Positions 1 to 8,092 of a stretch of 64,000 nt of DNA are shown here, piece after piece (positions within the stretch are counted from its first letter, which is position 1; the number at the start of each line of letters is the position of its first letter). A program made the translations under genes and the position numbers. Below the pieces are notes generated by a model. That model had not been told where the DNA came from and made no database searches. It saw only the letters and a list, made by a program, of their open reading frames with translations. Origin of the DNA: Alloyangia pacifica (GTDB lineage: Bacteria; Pseudomonadota; Alphaproteobacteria; Rhodobacterales; Rhodobacteraceae); assembly GCF_020524285.1 (NCBI RefSeq), contig NZ_JAIVKX010000021.1:1-64000 (forward strand). Reading direction: 5' to 3'.

Positions 1-210
1 CGTCTGGCGCAGCTCGACGGCATCAAGGCCGACAAGACCGGCGCCTCGCTCGACGCCGTGCAGGAGGCCAGCCGCAAGACCATCCCCGCCGGCCGCTACG
101 GCGCGCCGGAGGAGTTCGGCGCCATGGTCACATTCCTGTGCTCGACCCAGGCCGCCTATGTCACCGGCTCGATGATCCGCGTCGACGGCGGGATGATCCG
201 GGGGCTGTGA
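1..210 (+). CDS. SDR-family oxidoreductase, C-terminal fragment
   Basis: The reading frame is open from base 1 and ends at the TGA at 208-210, so only about 69 C-terminal residues are present. The tail reads GRYGAPEEFG, then AAYVTGSMIRVDGG, the classic end of short-chain dehydrogenases/reductases: a 'G-x-P-E-E' helix followed by the 'TG-x-x-x-x-VDGG' strand. The NAD(P)-binding Rossmann motif and the YxxxK catalytic site lie outside the window, so the substrate cannot be inferred. It is probably a 3-oxoacyl-ACP-reductase-like or sugar/alcohol dehydrogenase. Confidence 0.85.
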   Translation, partial: RLAQLDGIKADKTGASLDAVQEASRKTIPAGRYGAPEEFGAMVTFLCSTQAAYVTGSMIRVDGGMIRGL

Positions 211-384
211 CCCTCCCAAAGGCAGGACGCCCGGGCCGGTGATGGCCCGGGGGATCCGCCACCGCCCCCTCCAATCCTTCGGCCGGGGGTGTACGGCCAC
301 CCGTTCCACCGCACGGAAGGGATTGCAACCGGGCCGCCCCGCGTCGTACCCCGTGCCGACGTCGGATCGCAGAGGGAAACGCCG

Positions 385-1098
385 GTGCTGCAGCTCAGGA
401 ATGTCTCGGTGACGCTAGGCGGCGCGCAGGCGCTGCGGCAGATCTCGCTGAGCGCGGGGGAGCGGCGCATCGGCATCGTCGGGCGCAACGGCTCGGGCAA
501 GACCACGCTGGCGCGCGTGATCGCCGGGCTGCAGGCGCCCGACGCGGGCAGCGCCGAGATCGATGGCCGCGACATGGCGCGCGACCGCAAGGCGGCGCTG
601 CGCTCGGTCGGCATCCTGTTCCAGAACCCCGACCACCAGATCATCTTCCCCACCGTCGAGGAGGAGATCGCCTTCGGCCTGCTGCAGCTCGGCCGGAGCC
701 GCGCCGAAGCGGCAGGCGAGGTGCAGACCATCCTGGCGCATTTCGGCAAGACGCATTGGGCGTCGGCCCCGACCCACGGGCTCTCGCAGGGGCAGAAGCA
801 GCTTGTCTGCCTGATGGCGGTGCTGGCGATGCAGCCCGCGCTGATCGTGCTCGACGAGCCCTATTCCGGACTCGACATCCCCACCCGCATGCAGCTGATG
901 CGCTACGTCGACCAGGTCGAGGCGCGCATCCTGCACATCACCCACGACCCCGAGAGTGTGCGCCACTACGACCGGGTGATCTGGATCGACGAGGGCACGC
1001 TGCGCGCCGACGGTTCGCCGGGCGAGGTGCTGCCGCAGTTCGAGGCGCAGATGCGCCTCTGGGGAGGGCGCGATGATCTCTCTGACCTCGCCGGTTGA
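385..1098 (+). CDS. bioM: Biotin ECF transporter ATPase BioM
   Basis: ABC ATPase of about 237 aa, the energising subunit of the bioMNY energy-coupling-factor importer for biotin at the inner membrane. Walker A (GRNGSGKT) is at residues ~33-41, the Q-loop at Q80, the signature LSQGQ at ~133-137, Walker B (LIVLDEP) at ~153-159, and the switch histidine at ~187. The GTG at 385 is chosen because it follows an AGAGG ribosome site and starts exactly at the family N-terminus (MLQLRNVSVT). A GTG at 289 would add 32 unrelated residues. The end overlaps the bioN start by 26 bp, indicating coupled translation. Assignment as bioM rather than another ECF ATPase rests on the bioY gene downstream. Confidence 0.88.
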   Translation: MLQLRNVSVTLGGAQALRQISLSAGERRIGIVGRNGSGKTTLARVIAGLQAPDAGSAEIDGRDMARDRKAALRSVGILFQNPDHQIIFPTVEEEIAFGLLQLGRSRAEAAGEVQTILAHFGKTHWASAPTHGLSQGQKQLVCLMAVLAMQPALIVLDEPYSGLDIPTRMQLMRYVDQVEARILHITHDPESVRHYDRVIWIDEGTLRADGSPGEVLPQFEAQMRLWGGRDDLSDLAG

Positions 1099-1690
1099 GA
1101 CCTGGGCGCACCGGCTGCCGGCGGGTCTCAAGCTCGCGGCGCTGTCGCTGGCCACGGTCGGGCTCTTCGCGCTGCACGATCCCTGGCATCTTGCGCTCGC
1201 ACTCGCGGCGGTGGTGGCGCTGGTCCTCTCCGGGGGGCTGCGTTTCGCCGCCGGGGCCGCTCGCAGCCTGCGCATCCTGCTGCCCTTCCTCGGGCTGATC
1301 GCGGTCTGGCACCTGGTCACCGGGCAGCTGGCCGAGGGCCTCGCGGTCGCCCTGCGCCTGCTGGCCGCGCTGAGCCTCGCGAATTTCGTCACCATGACCA
1401 CGCGGCTGACCGACATGGTCGCCGTCGCCGCATGGCTGCTGGCCCCCTTTCGCCGCTTCGGCCTCTCGACCCGCGCGCTGGAGCTTTCGGTGGCGCTGGT
1501 GGTGCGCTTCACCCCGTCGATCGCCCGCAAGGGCGGGCTGCTGACCGAGGCCTGGCGCGCCCGCTCGGCCCGCCGCGCCGGCTGGCAGGTCGTGATGCCC
1601 CTTGCGGCGCTGGCCATTGATGATGCAGAACATGTCGCCGAGGCGCTGCGCGCCCGGGGCGGTCTCGAGCCGCCCGACACGACCGGATAG
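1073..1690 (+). CDS. bioN: Biotin ECF transporter transmembrane component BioN
   Basis: Polytopic membrane protein of 205 aa, the EcfT/CbiQ-type T-component that couples the BioM ATPase to the BioY substrate binder. Hydrophobic segments appear at roughly residues 18-60, 65-110 and 115-150. Two Ala-Arg-x coupling motifs typical of EcfT proteins are visible near the C-terminal half: ARS in the stretch EAWRARSARR, and ARG in AEALRARGG. The start overlaps bioM and the stop lies 12 bp before bioY, with an AGGAGG ribosome site over the stop. The order ATPase, T-unit, S-unit is the usual alphaproteobacterial bioMNY order. Confidence 0.87.
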   Translation: MISLTSPVETWAHRLPAGLKLAALSLATVGLFALHDPWHLALALAAVVALVLSGGLRFAAGAARSLRILLPFLGLIAVWHLVTGQLAEGLAVALRLLAALSLANFVTMTTRLTDMVAVAAWLLAPFRRFGLSTRALELSVALVVRFTPSIARKGGLLTEAWRARSARRAGWQVVMPLAALAIDDAEHVAEALRARGGLEPPDTTG

Positions 1691-1702
1691 GAGGATCCGC
1701 CC

Positions 1703-2245
1703 TTGGAACGCAATCTCACCCATGTCGCGCTTTTTGCCGCGCTCATCGCCGGGCTCGGGCTGATCCCGAAGTTCACCCTCGCCTTCGGCGTGCCGATCAC
1801 CGCGCAGACGCTGGGCGTGATGCTCGCCGGCACGGTGCTGGGCGCGAAACGTGGCGCGCTGGCCTGCCTGCTGTTCATCGCGCTGGTGGCGCTCGGCCTG
1901 CCGCTGCTGGCCGGCGGCCGCGGCGGTCTCGGCGTCTTCGCCTCGCCCACCGTGGGCTTCCTCGTCGGCTGGCCCGTCGCTGCCTTCGTCACCGGCTTCA
2001 TCGTCGAGCGCTGGCGCGGCAACCTGGCGCTGGTCTCTTTCATCGCCTCGGTGATCGGCGGCATCCTGGTGCTCTACGTCTTCGGCGTGGTCGGCATGTC
2101 GGTCACCCTCGGCAAGTCCCTCCCCGAGGCGACGCTGCTGGTCACCGCCTTCATCCCCGGCGACGTGATCAAGGCGGTTCTGGCGGGGCTCATCACCTCG
2201 GCGCTGGCCCGTTCGCGCCCCGCGAGCGTGCTGTCGCGCGGCTGA
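1703..2245 (+). CDS. bioY: Biotin transporter substrate-binding subunit BioY
   Basis: Six-helix S-component of 180 aa that binds biotin in the membrane. The N-terminal pattern LIPKFTLAFGVPITAQTLG, followed by GAKRGALAC and later GVFASPTVGFLVGWP, is diagnostic of the BioY family. The start is TTG at 1703, placed 8 bases after the AGGAGG at 1689-1694. No ATG in frame gives the family N-terminus. Together with bioM and bioN it forms a complete ECF importer, suggesting the host salvages biotin. No clear BioR or BirA operator could be read upstream of bioM. Confidence 0.92.
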   Translation: MERNLTHVALFAALIAGLGLIPKFTLAFGVPITAQTLGVMLAGTVLGAKRGALACLLFIALVALGLPLLAGGRGGLGVFASPTVGFLVGWPVAAFVTGFIVERWRGNLALVSFIASVIGGILVLYVFGVVGMSVTLGKSLPEATLLVTAFIPGDVIKAVLAGLITSALARSRPASVLSRG

Positions 2246-2252
2246 GCCCGGC

Positions 2253-2933
2253 ATGAGCCTCACGCCGGCGGAGTCGCAGCTCTTCGCGCGCCGCTCCGCC
2301 CGCGCCTTCCTGAAGGACCCCGTGCCGCGCGCCGATCTCGAGCGGATCCTGCGCGCGGCGCGCTCGGCGCCGAGCGGCGCCAACCTGCAGCCCGGCCGGT
2401 TCCATGCGCTGACGGGCGCGCCGCTGGCCGAGCTGAGCGCGGCGCTGGTCGGCGCGGTCGAGGACGGCCGCCCGCAGGTCGCAGAGTACTCCTACTTCCC
2501 GCAGCCCCTGCCTCCAGAGCTGAAGGCCAAACAGCGCGCCGCGGGCTATGCGCTCTACGCCGCGCTGGGGATCGAACGCCGCGACCTCGAGGGCCGCCGC
2601 GCCCAGTTCACCCGCAACTACGGCTTCTTTGGCGCCCCGGTCGGCATCGTCGTGACCATCCACCCGGAGATGGGCAAGGGCTGCTTCATGGACCTTGGCA
2701 TGGCGCTGATGGCGCTGATGGTCGCGGCGCAGGGCATGGGCTACGCCACCTGCGGCATTGGCGCGCTGGCGAACCATGCAGACGTCGCCCATGCGCATCT
2801 CGGGCTCGGCCCCGACGAGCTGGTGGTCTGCGGCATGGCGCTGGGACGGGCCGATCCCGAGGACCCGGCGAACAAGGTGGAGACCGCCCGCGATCCGCTC
2901 GAGTCTTACGCCAGCCTGCGCGGCTTCAGCTAG
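2253..2933 (+). CDS. Nitroreductase family protein
   Basis: FMN-dependent nitroreductase/oxidoreductase fold, 226 aa. The N-terminus carries the family signature RRSARAF...VPRADLERIL followed by AARSAPSGANLQPGRF, the FMN-phosphate-binding loop. The C-terminal part (MGYATCGIGAL, then VVCGMALGRAD) is the usual second half that contacts FMN. It probably reduces nitro or quinone-like electrophiles with NAD(P)H; the substrate is unknown. It starts 7 bp after bioY, so it is likely co-transcribed with bioMNY. Its stop overlaps the convergent thiolase gene tail-to-tail by 8 bp. Confidence 0.88.
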   Translation: MSLTPAESQLFARRSARAFLKDPVPRADLERILRAARSAPSGANLQPGRFHALTGAPLAELSAALVGAVEDGRPQVAEYSYFPQPLPPELKAKQRAAGYALYAALGIERRDLEGRRAQFTRNYGFFGAPVGIVVTIHPEMGKGCFMDLGMALMALMVAAQGMGYATCGIGALANHADVAHAHLGLGPDELVVCGMALGRADPEDPANKVETARDPLESYASLRGFS

Positions 2934-4026
2934 AGAGCAGCACCGCCGTCCCGAGCCCACCCGCCGCCGCGATGGTCGCGAGCCCCGTGCCGCCGCGCGT
3001 CTGCACCTCGTGGAACAGCCGCACCGCGTTGATCGCACCGGAGGCCCCCACGGGATGCCCGCGCGCCAGCCCGCCGCCGCCGGGGTTGACGATCTCCGGG
3101 TCGACCCCCGCGCCCTGCACGCAGGCGATGGCCTGCACGGCGTAGGCCTCCATCACCTCGGCGACGCTGAGATCCGCCGCGCGCAGCCGCTGCCGTTCGA
3201 GCACCGCTTGGATCGCCGCGACCGGTGCCAGGCCGGGACGCTCGGGACGCCCGCCCAGCGTCAGCCCGCCACGGTAGCGGACGCCCGGGCGCCCGAGCCG
3301 CGCCGCCACCCGCTCCGAGACCAGCACGCAGAGCGCCGCCCCATCCGCCGCCACGGCGGCATTGGCAGCGGTGATCGCGCCCGAGAGCACCGGCGCCCGC
3401 GCGACGAGCCGGGGCGAGAGCGCCCGGGAGAAGGCGTCCCGCGACAGCCCCGCCAGCGGCACGATCTCGCCCGAGAGATCCGCCGCGAGCGCCTTGCGGT
3501 GGCTCGCGATGGCCCAGTCGTCCTGCGCGGCGCGCGAGAGGTCACCCTCCTGCCCCAGCGCGTCGGCGGCCGCGTCCATCTCGGGGTCGCGCTCGGGCCA
3601 GGGCGTGAAGGGCGGGCGGTCGTAGGCCGTGGGCGCGCCGCCATCGGGATCGGTGCGCAGCCGCAGGGGCCGCCGAGAGTAGGTTTCCGCCCCGCCCGCC
3701 ACCACCACCTCGGCCTGCCCCGAGGCGATCATCGCCGCCGCGACCACCAGCGCGTCGAGCCCGCCGCAGCACTGCCGGTCAAGGGTCAGCCCGGCCACCC
3801 GCTCGGGCAGCCCCGCCGCCAGCGCCACCAGCCGCGCCGGGTTGCCGCCCGCACCGAGCGCATTGCCCAGCACCAGCTCGTCCACCTCGTCAGGCGCGAG
3901 CCCTGCCTCCGCCAGCGCCGCCTGCAGCACCGGCGCGGCCAGCTCATGGACCTCCAGCCTCGACAGCGCACCGCCGCGCGGCGCCACCGGGGTCCGCAGG
4001 GCCGCGATAATCCGCACGCCGCTCAC
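2926..4026 (-). CDS. Thiolase-like protein lacking the second catalytic cysteine
   Basis: Thiolase-superfamily protein of 366 aa. The nucleophile region DRQCCGGLDAL (Cys86) and the active-site histidine loop LARGHPVGASGA (His324) are present. The usual C-terminal motif GLATxCxGGGxG reads GLATIAAAGGLG, so the acid/base cysteine is Ala353. In biosynthetic and degradative thiolases both cysteines are needed for reversible Claisen chemistry, so the reaction here may differ (for example acyl transfer). It overlaps the upstream acyl-CoA ligase by 4 bp (ATGA) and is surely co-translated with it. Its place beside bioMNY recalls Bacillus yhfU-yhfT-yhfS, where a BioY protein, an acyl-CoA ligase and a thiolase share biotin regulation. 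That parallel is inference. Confidence 0.85.
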   Translation of the reverse strand: MSGVRIIAALRTPVAPRGGALSRLEVHELAAPVLQAALAEAGLAPDEVDELVLGNALGAGGNPARLVALAAGLPERVAGLTLDRQCCGGLDALVVAAAMIASGQAEVVVAGGAETYSRRPLRLRTDPDGGAPTAYDRPPFTPWPERDPEMDAAADALGQEGDLSRAAQDDWAIASHRKALAADLSGEIVPLAGLSRDAFSRALSPRLVARAPVLSGAITAANAAVAADGAALCVLVSERVAARLGRPGVRYRGGLTLGGRPERPGLAPVAAIQAVLERQRLRAADLSVAEVMEAYAVQAIACVQGAGVDPEIVNPGGGGLARGHPVGASGAINAVRLFHEVQTRGGTGLATIAAAGGLGTAVLLSS

Positions 4027-5177
4027 AGCCCGGCCTCCAGCCGCCGGGAGATCTCGCGCAGGTCGGGCTTGCCCGAGACGGTGAGCGGGAAGTCCTCGAG
4101 GCCGATCAGCCGCCGCGGCGCCGCCAGCGCGCCGAAGGCCGCGCGGCAGAGCGCCAGCAGCCGCCCGGAGGTCGCCGCGTCATCGGCCCCAGCGATCACC
4201 GCCACCAAATGCACACCCCGCCGCGGGTCCGGGCGCGGCACCACCGCGCAATGGCGCACCGAGGCATCGCCGAGCAGCAGCGCCTCGATGTCCTCGGGAA
4301 AGACGTTGCGGTCGGCGATGGTCACCATGCGGCTGCGCCGTCCGGCCACGGTCAGATGGCCGCCCGCATCGAGGCGCCCGATCTCGCCGACGCTCAGGAA
4401 ACCGTCCCGCCAGCCGGTGTCTGTGCTTGTCCCCTCGGCGTAGCCATCGAAGAGATAGGGGCTGCGCACCCAGATCTCGCCGAAGTCGCCCTCGGGCGCG
4501 TCGATGCGGATCTCCACACCGGGATAGGCCCGGCCCACCGCGCCCTCGGGCGTCTGCGCATCGCTCCAGGCGATGAAGCTGGTCTCCGCCGCGCCGTAGA
4601 ACTCCCGCAGCTCGGCCCTTGGGCAGAGCGCCGCGAGAGAGGCCCGCAGCCCCCCGGGCATTCGCCCGCCGCCGCAGAGGATGTGGCGCAGCGTGGGAAG
4701 CGCCTGCCCCGCCGCCACCAGCAGCCGAAGCTGCGTCGGCGTCGCGTAGAGGATCGTCGCCCCCGCCGCGCGCAGCGCCGCCGCCTGCCGGGCGGGGCGC
4801 AGTTCACCGAGGCACAGCAGGTCCGCCCCCAGCCAGGCCGCCTCGGCGATGGCGTAGAGCGCCAGCGAATGCACGGGCGCGCCGAGCACGCCGTAGACAT
4901 CCTCCGCCGCGATACCGAGCGCCGCGGCGTTCACCCGGAAGCTGGCGATCCACGAGCCATGCGTGCGGCGGATCGCCTTGGCCGCACCCGTGGTGCCCGA
5001 GGAACGGCTCTGCAGGATCCCGCGCGCCGCCTCCGGCAGCCGCTCTATCCCCTCCGGCCCGATGGTGAAGCCCGCGCCCTGCGCCAGCGCCTCCCGCAGG
5101 TCGCGCAGCACCGGACCCGGCGCTTCGGGCGCGCGCAGGTGGCACTCGGGATGCCAATGGAAGAGGGTATCGCTCAC
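4023..5177 (-). CDS. Short AMP-dependent acyl-CoA synthetase/ligase
   Basis: ANL-superfamily adenylating enzyme of about 384 aa, shorter than the usual ~500 because the N-terminal subdomain is reduced. Visible motifs are the phosphate loop SRSSGTTGAAKAI (near residue 60), the FYGAAETS motif, a TGWRDGFLSVGEIGR stretch containing the conserved adenylate Asp-Gly, the hinge and VFPEDIEALL, and the C-terminal lysine loop LTVSGKPDLREI. The start is GTG at 5177, preceded by GAGG. Upstream in-frame codons would add non-homologous arginine-rich sequence. It activates a carboxylic acid to its CoA ester, presumably handed to or received from the thiolase whose start overlaps its stop. The substrate is unknown. 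Confidence 0.83.
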   Translation of the reverse strand: MSDTLFHWHPECHLRAPEAPGPVLRDLREALAQGAGFTIGPEGIERLPEAARGILQSRSSGTTGAAKAIRRTHGSWIASFRVNAAALGIAAEDVYGVLGAPVHSLALYAIAEAAWLGADLLCLGELRPARQAAALRAAGATILYATPTQLRLLVAAGQALPTLRHILCGGGRMPGGLRASLAALCPRAELREFYGAAETSFIAWSDAQTPEGAVGRAYPGVEIRIDAPEGDFGEIWVRSPYLFDGYAEGTSTDTGWRDGFLSVGEIGRLDAGGHLTVAGRRSRMVTIADRNVFPEDIEALLLGDASVRHCAVVPRPDPRRGVHLVAVIAGADDAATSGRLLALCRAAFGALAAPRRLIGLEDFPLTVSGKPDLREISRRLEAGL

Positions 5178-5297
5178 GGGGAAGACCTCGGGCCGGCGTC
5201 GAACCCGGCCCTTTTCGCCCATGCCGCGCCGGGACGCAAAGCGCAACTTCGCGCGGCGTATGTGCCTGTAGTGGCGCGGGCGGATGCGACGGGACCG

Positions 5298-5410
5298 CCT
5301 CCGGCGGGCGTATTTGGAAAAGAGAAGAACAAGGGACGCGCCCTCCCCCGCTTCGTCTAGACCCAAATATCCCGGGGGCGCCGCGCAGCGGCGGGGGCGG
5401 AGCCCCCACT
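5298..5410. repeat. Composite intergenic inverted-repeat element
   Basis: The stretch between the divergent ligase and helicase genes (about 357 bp without a gene) holds a dyad. TATTTGG at 5311-5317, preceded by the stem CTCCGGCGGG, is mirrored by CCAAATA at 5363-5369, which leads into CCCGGGGGCGCC. Two further hairpins follow: GCCGC/GCGGC, and GGGGGC-GGA-GCCCCC at 5393-5407. GC-rich units ending in ATATTTGGG are, from memory, recurrent intergenic elements in Rhodobacterales genomes, like REP sequences. Only one copy is clear in this window, so the repeat status is inferred. Confidence 0.5.
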
Positions 5411-5534
5411 TCGCGCGCCGTGCCGCCGCCGCGCCGCAGCGTCTCCCCGAGATCCAAGTTCCCATTATGTTCCCGATCCGCTATGCTCGCCGCGATCAGA
5501 CCAAGCCGCAGGGCAGCGCAGGATCGGGCAGCAG

Positions 5535-7616
5535 ATGACACAGGTAGAGATCACGGCCGACAGGGCCGCGGGGCAGGCCGACCCGCTCGCGGCGCTGAAC
5601 GAGAACCAGCGCGCCGCCGCCACCTTCGGCGTGGGGCCGGGCGATGCCGCGCCGGCGGGGCCGCTGCTGGTCATCGCCGGGGCGGGCTCGGGCAAGACCT
5701 CCACGCTGGCGCACCGCGTGGCGCACCTTTTGATGAACGGCGCCGATCCGCAGCGCATCCTGCTGATGACCTTCTCGCGCCGCGCCGCCACCGAGCTGAC
5801 CCGCCGGGTCGAGGCGATCACCAGCCGCGCCATGGGCACCGGCATCGTCGCCGAGGCGCTCACATGGGCCGGCACCTTCCACGCCATCGGTGCGCGGCTG
5901 CTGCGCGAGCACGCGCCCGCCATCGGGCTGAACCCCGAGTTCTCGATCCACGACCGCGAGGACAGCGCCGACCTGATGAACCTGTGCCGCAACGGGCTGG
6001 GGTTCTCGGCCAGCGAGAAGCGCTTCCCGGCCAAGGGCACCTGCCTGTCGATCTACTCGCGCGCGGTGAACGCGGGCGAGCCGCTGGCCGAGGTGCTGCG
6101 CGACCATTTCCCCTGGTGCGCCATGTGGGAGGCGGAGCTGAAACAGCTCTTCGGCGCCTACGTGCGCGCCAAGCAGGAGCAGAACGTGCTCGACTACGAC
6201 GACCTGCTGCTGGCCTGGGCGCAGGTCATGTCGGATGCCGAGTTCGCCGCCCACATCGGCGGCGCCTGGGACCACGTGCTGATCGACGAGTACCAGGACA
6301 CCAACCGGCTGCAGGCGCGCATCCTGATGGCGCTGAAGCCGGACGGCCGCGGGCTGACCGTGGTGGGCGACGACGCGCAGTCGATCTACGCCTTCCGGGC
6401 CGCCACGGTGCGCAATATCCTCGACTTCCCCGCCGCCTTCACCCCGCCCGCCGATGTCATCACGCTCGACCGCAACTACCGCTCGACCGTGCCGATCCTC
6501 GAGGCCGCCAACGCGGTGATCGGCCAGGCCCGCGAGCGCTTTACCAAGAACCTCTGGACCACCCGCGCCTCGGCCGAGAAGCCGCGGCTGGTGACCGTCA
6601 ACACCGAGGCCGACCAGGCGCGCTACATGGTGGACCGCATCCTGCAGGAGCGCGAAACCGGCACCGCGCTGAAGCAGCAGGCGGTGCTGTTCCGCACCTC
6701 CAGCCACTCGGTGCAGCTCGAGGCCGAGCTGACCCGGCGCAACGTGCCCTACGTGAAATTCGGCGGGCTGAAGTTCCTCGACAGCGCGCATGTGAAGGAC
6801 CTGCTGTCGGTGCTGCGGCTGGCGCGCAACCCGCGCGACCGGGTGGCGGGCTTCCGGGTGCTGCAGCTCATTCCCGGCATCGGGCCGAAATCGGCGGCGA
6901 ATATCCTCGAGGCGCTCGATCTCTCCCCGGAGCCCATCGCGGCGCTGCAGGACGTGGCGCCCCCGGCGAAGGCCGAGGCCGACTGGCCCGGCTTTGTCGC
7001 CGCGATGACCACGCGCGCCCCCTGGCCCGCCGCCATCGGCCTTGCCCGCGCTTGGTACGAGCCGCATCTGACCCGCATCCACGAGGATGCCGACACCCGC
7101 CGCGACGACCTGCTGCAGCTCGAGCAGATCGCCATGGGCTACCCCTCGGCCGAGGCTTTCCTGACCGAGCTGACGCTCGATCCGCCCGACGCCACCTCGG
7201 ACCGCTCGGGGGTGCCGTTGAAGGACGAGGACTATCTCATCCTGTCGACCATCCATTCCGCCAAGGGCCAGGAGTGGAAATCGGTCTACCTGCTGAACGC
7301 CGTCGACGGCTGCATCCCCTCGGATCTCGGCACCGGCTCGACGCCGGAGCTCGAGGAGGAGCGGCGCCTGCTCTACGTCGCCATGACCCGCGCCAAGGAC
7401 CGGCTGACGCTGGGCTTGCCGCTGCGCTTCTACGTGACCCAGCAGAGCCGTGGCGGCGACCGCCATGTCTATGCCACGCGCACCCGCTTCATCCCGCGCG
7501 AGTTGCTGGACCATTTCGAGAGCGAGCACTGGTCGCCCACGCCGCAGGGCAGCACCCCCGCCCCGGCGCCGGGGCGGATCGATATCGCCGCGCAGATGCG
7601 CGACATGTGGGGCTGA
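5535..7616 (+). CDS. UvrD/Rep-type ATP-dependent DNA helicase
   Basis: Superfamily 1A 3'-5' DNA helicase, 693 aa, the usual size of UvrD/PcrA/Rep. Motif I is VIAGAGSGKTSTLAHR (~47-62), motif II LIDEYQDTN (~249-257), motif III VVGDDAQSIYAFR, motif IV TLDRNYRSTVPIL, motif V STIHSAKGQEWKSVYL, and motif VI EEERRLLYVAMTRAKDRL. All catalytic residues (Lys of motif I, Asp-Glu of motif II, Arg of motifs IV and VI) are present. It presumably unwinds DNA in repair or replication restart. It stands alone with its own leader, and the start follows AGGATCGGGCAGCAG. It could be the main UvrD or a plasmid-borne paralogue; this cannot be told from the sequence. Confidence 0.93.
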   Translation: MTQVEITADRAAGQADPLAALNENQRAAATFGVGPGDAAPAGPLLVIAGAGSGKTSTLAHRVAHLLMNGADPQRILLMTFSRRAATELTRRVEAITSRAMGTGIVAEALTWAGTFHAIGARLLREHAPAIGLNPEFSIHDREDSADLMNLCRNGLGFSASEKRFPAKGTCLSIYSRAVNAGEPLAEVLRDHFPWCAMWEAELKQLFGAYVRAKQEQNVLDYDDLLLAWAQVMSDAEFAAHIGGAWDHVLIDEYQDTNRLQARILMALKPDGRGLTVVGDDAQSIYAFRAATVRNILDFPAAFTPPADVITLDRNYRSTVPILEAANAVIGQARERFTKNLWTTRASAEKPRLVTVNTEADQARYMVDRILQERETGTALKQQAVLFRTSSHSVQLEAELTRRNVPYVKFGGLKFLDSAHVKDLLSVLRLARNPRDRVAGFRVLQLIPGIGPKSAANILEALDLSPEPIAALQDVAPPAKAEADWPGFVAAMTTRAPWPAAIGLARAWYEPHLTRIHEDADTRRDDLLQLEQIAMGYPSAEAFLTELTLDPPDATSDRSGVPLKDEDYLILSTIHSAKGQEWKSVYLLNAVDGCIPSDLGTGSTPELEEERRLLYVAMTRAKDRLTLGLPLRFYVTQQSRGGDRHVYATRTRFIPRELLDHFESEHWSPTPQGSTPAPAPGRIDIAAQMRDMWG

Positions 7617-7954
7617 GCGGGCCGGCAGTGCCGGAAGGCGGCGACGGGAACGGCGGCGCGCCCGTGAATCAGCCGCCCCAGAGCGCGCGACGGAAGAGGT
7701 TTGCCGCCCGAATGCCCCGCTTGCGCCCTACCGGCCTGCCGCCGGTTTCGCCCGCCGCGGCCGGAAGACTGCACAAACAACAGGCAAAGCAGGCATGCAC
7801 GCATAGCGGGAACCCCGGTACGGCGCGGCCTGCAAGCTGCCTCAGGGGCAAGCTGCGCCGGGAGAGGATTTTCAGATTAATCTCATAAAAACCGCAGGTT
7901 GATCTCCGGACCGCCGAAATCTGGGTTGGTCAGGTGTCTGCAGCGCCCGACACA

Positions 7955-7995
7955 TATATAATCCAGACTTATAATTATACTCTAATTATAATCCT
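7955..7995 (+). promoter_or_regulatory. AT-rich operator/promoter island upstream of the hydantoin operon
   Basis: Within a 476-bp gene-free stretch (7617-8092), an abrupt AT island contains a perfect inverted repeat: TTATAATTA at 7969-7977 and TAATTATAA at 7983-7991, separated by TACTC. It overlaps three TATAAT hexamers (7957, 7970, 7987) and a direct repeat TATAATCC(A/T)GA. This is the only plausible promoter/operator for the operon that starts at 8093. A LysR-type regulator is encoded at the operon's end and is the natural candidate to bind here. The rest of the stretch shows no gene. Confidence 0.6.
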
Positions 7996-8092
7996 GATTT
8001 GTATTGTTCCGCGCCGCGCCGGGCGGCTTTTAGAAGCCACGTCTCGCATCCGCCGATGCCAAGAAAACAGACCCAACAACACGGAGCCCACC

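Noticed and set aside
289-384. Upstream GTG start for bioM
   Set aside because: It would add 32 residues not found in the ATPase family and lacks a ribosome site, whereas GTG 385 has AGAGG at proper spacing.
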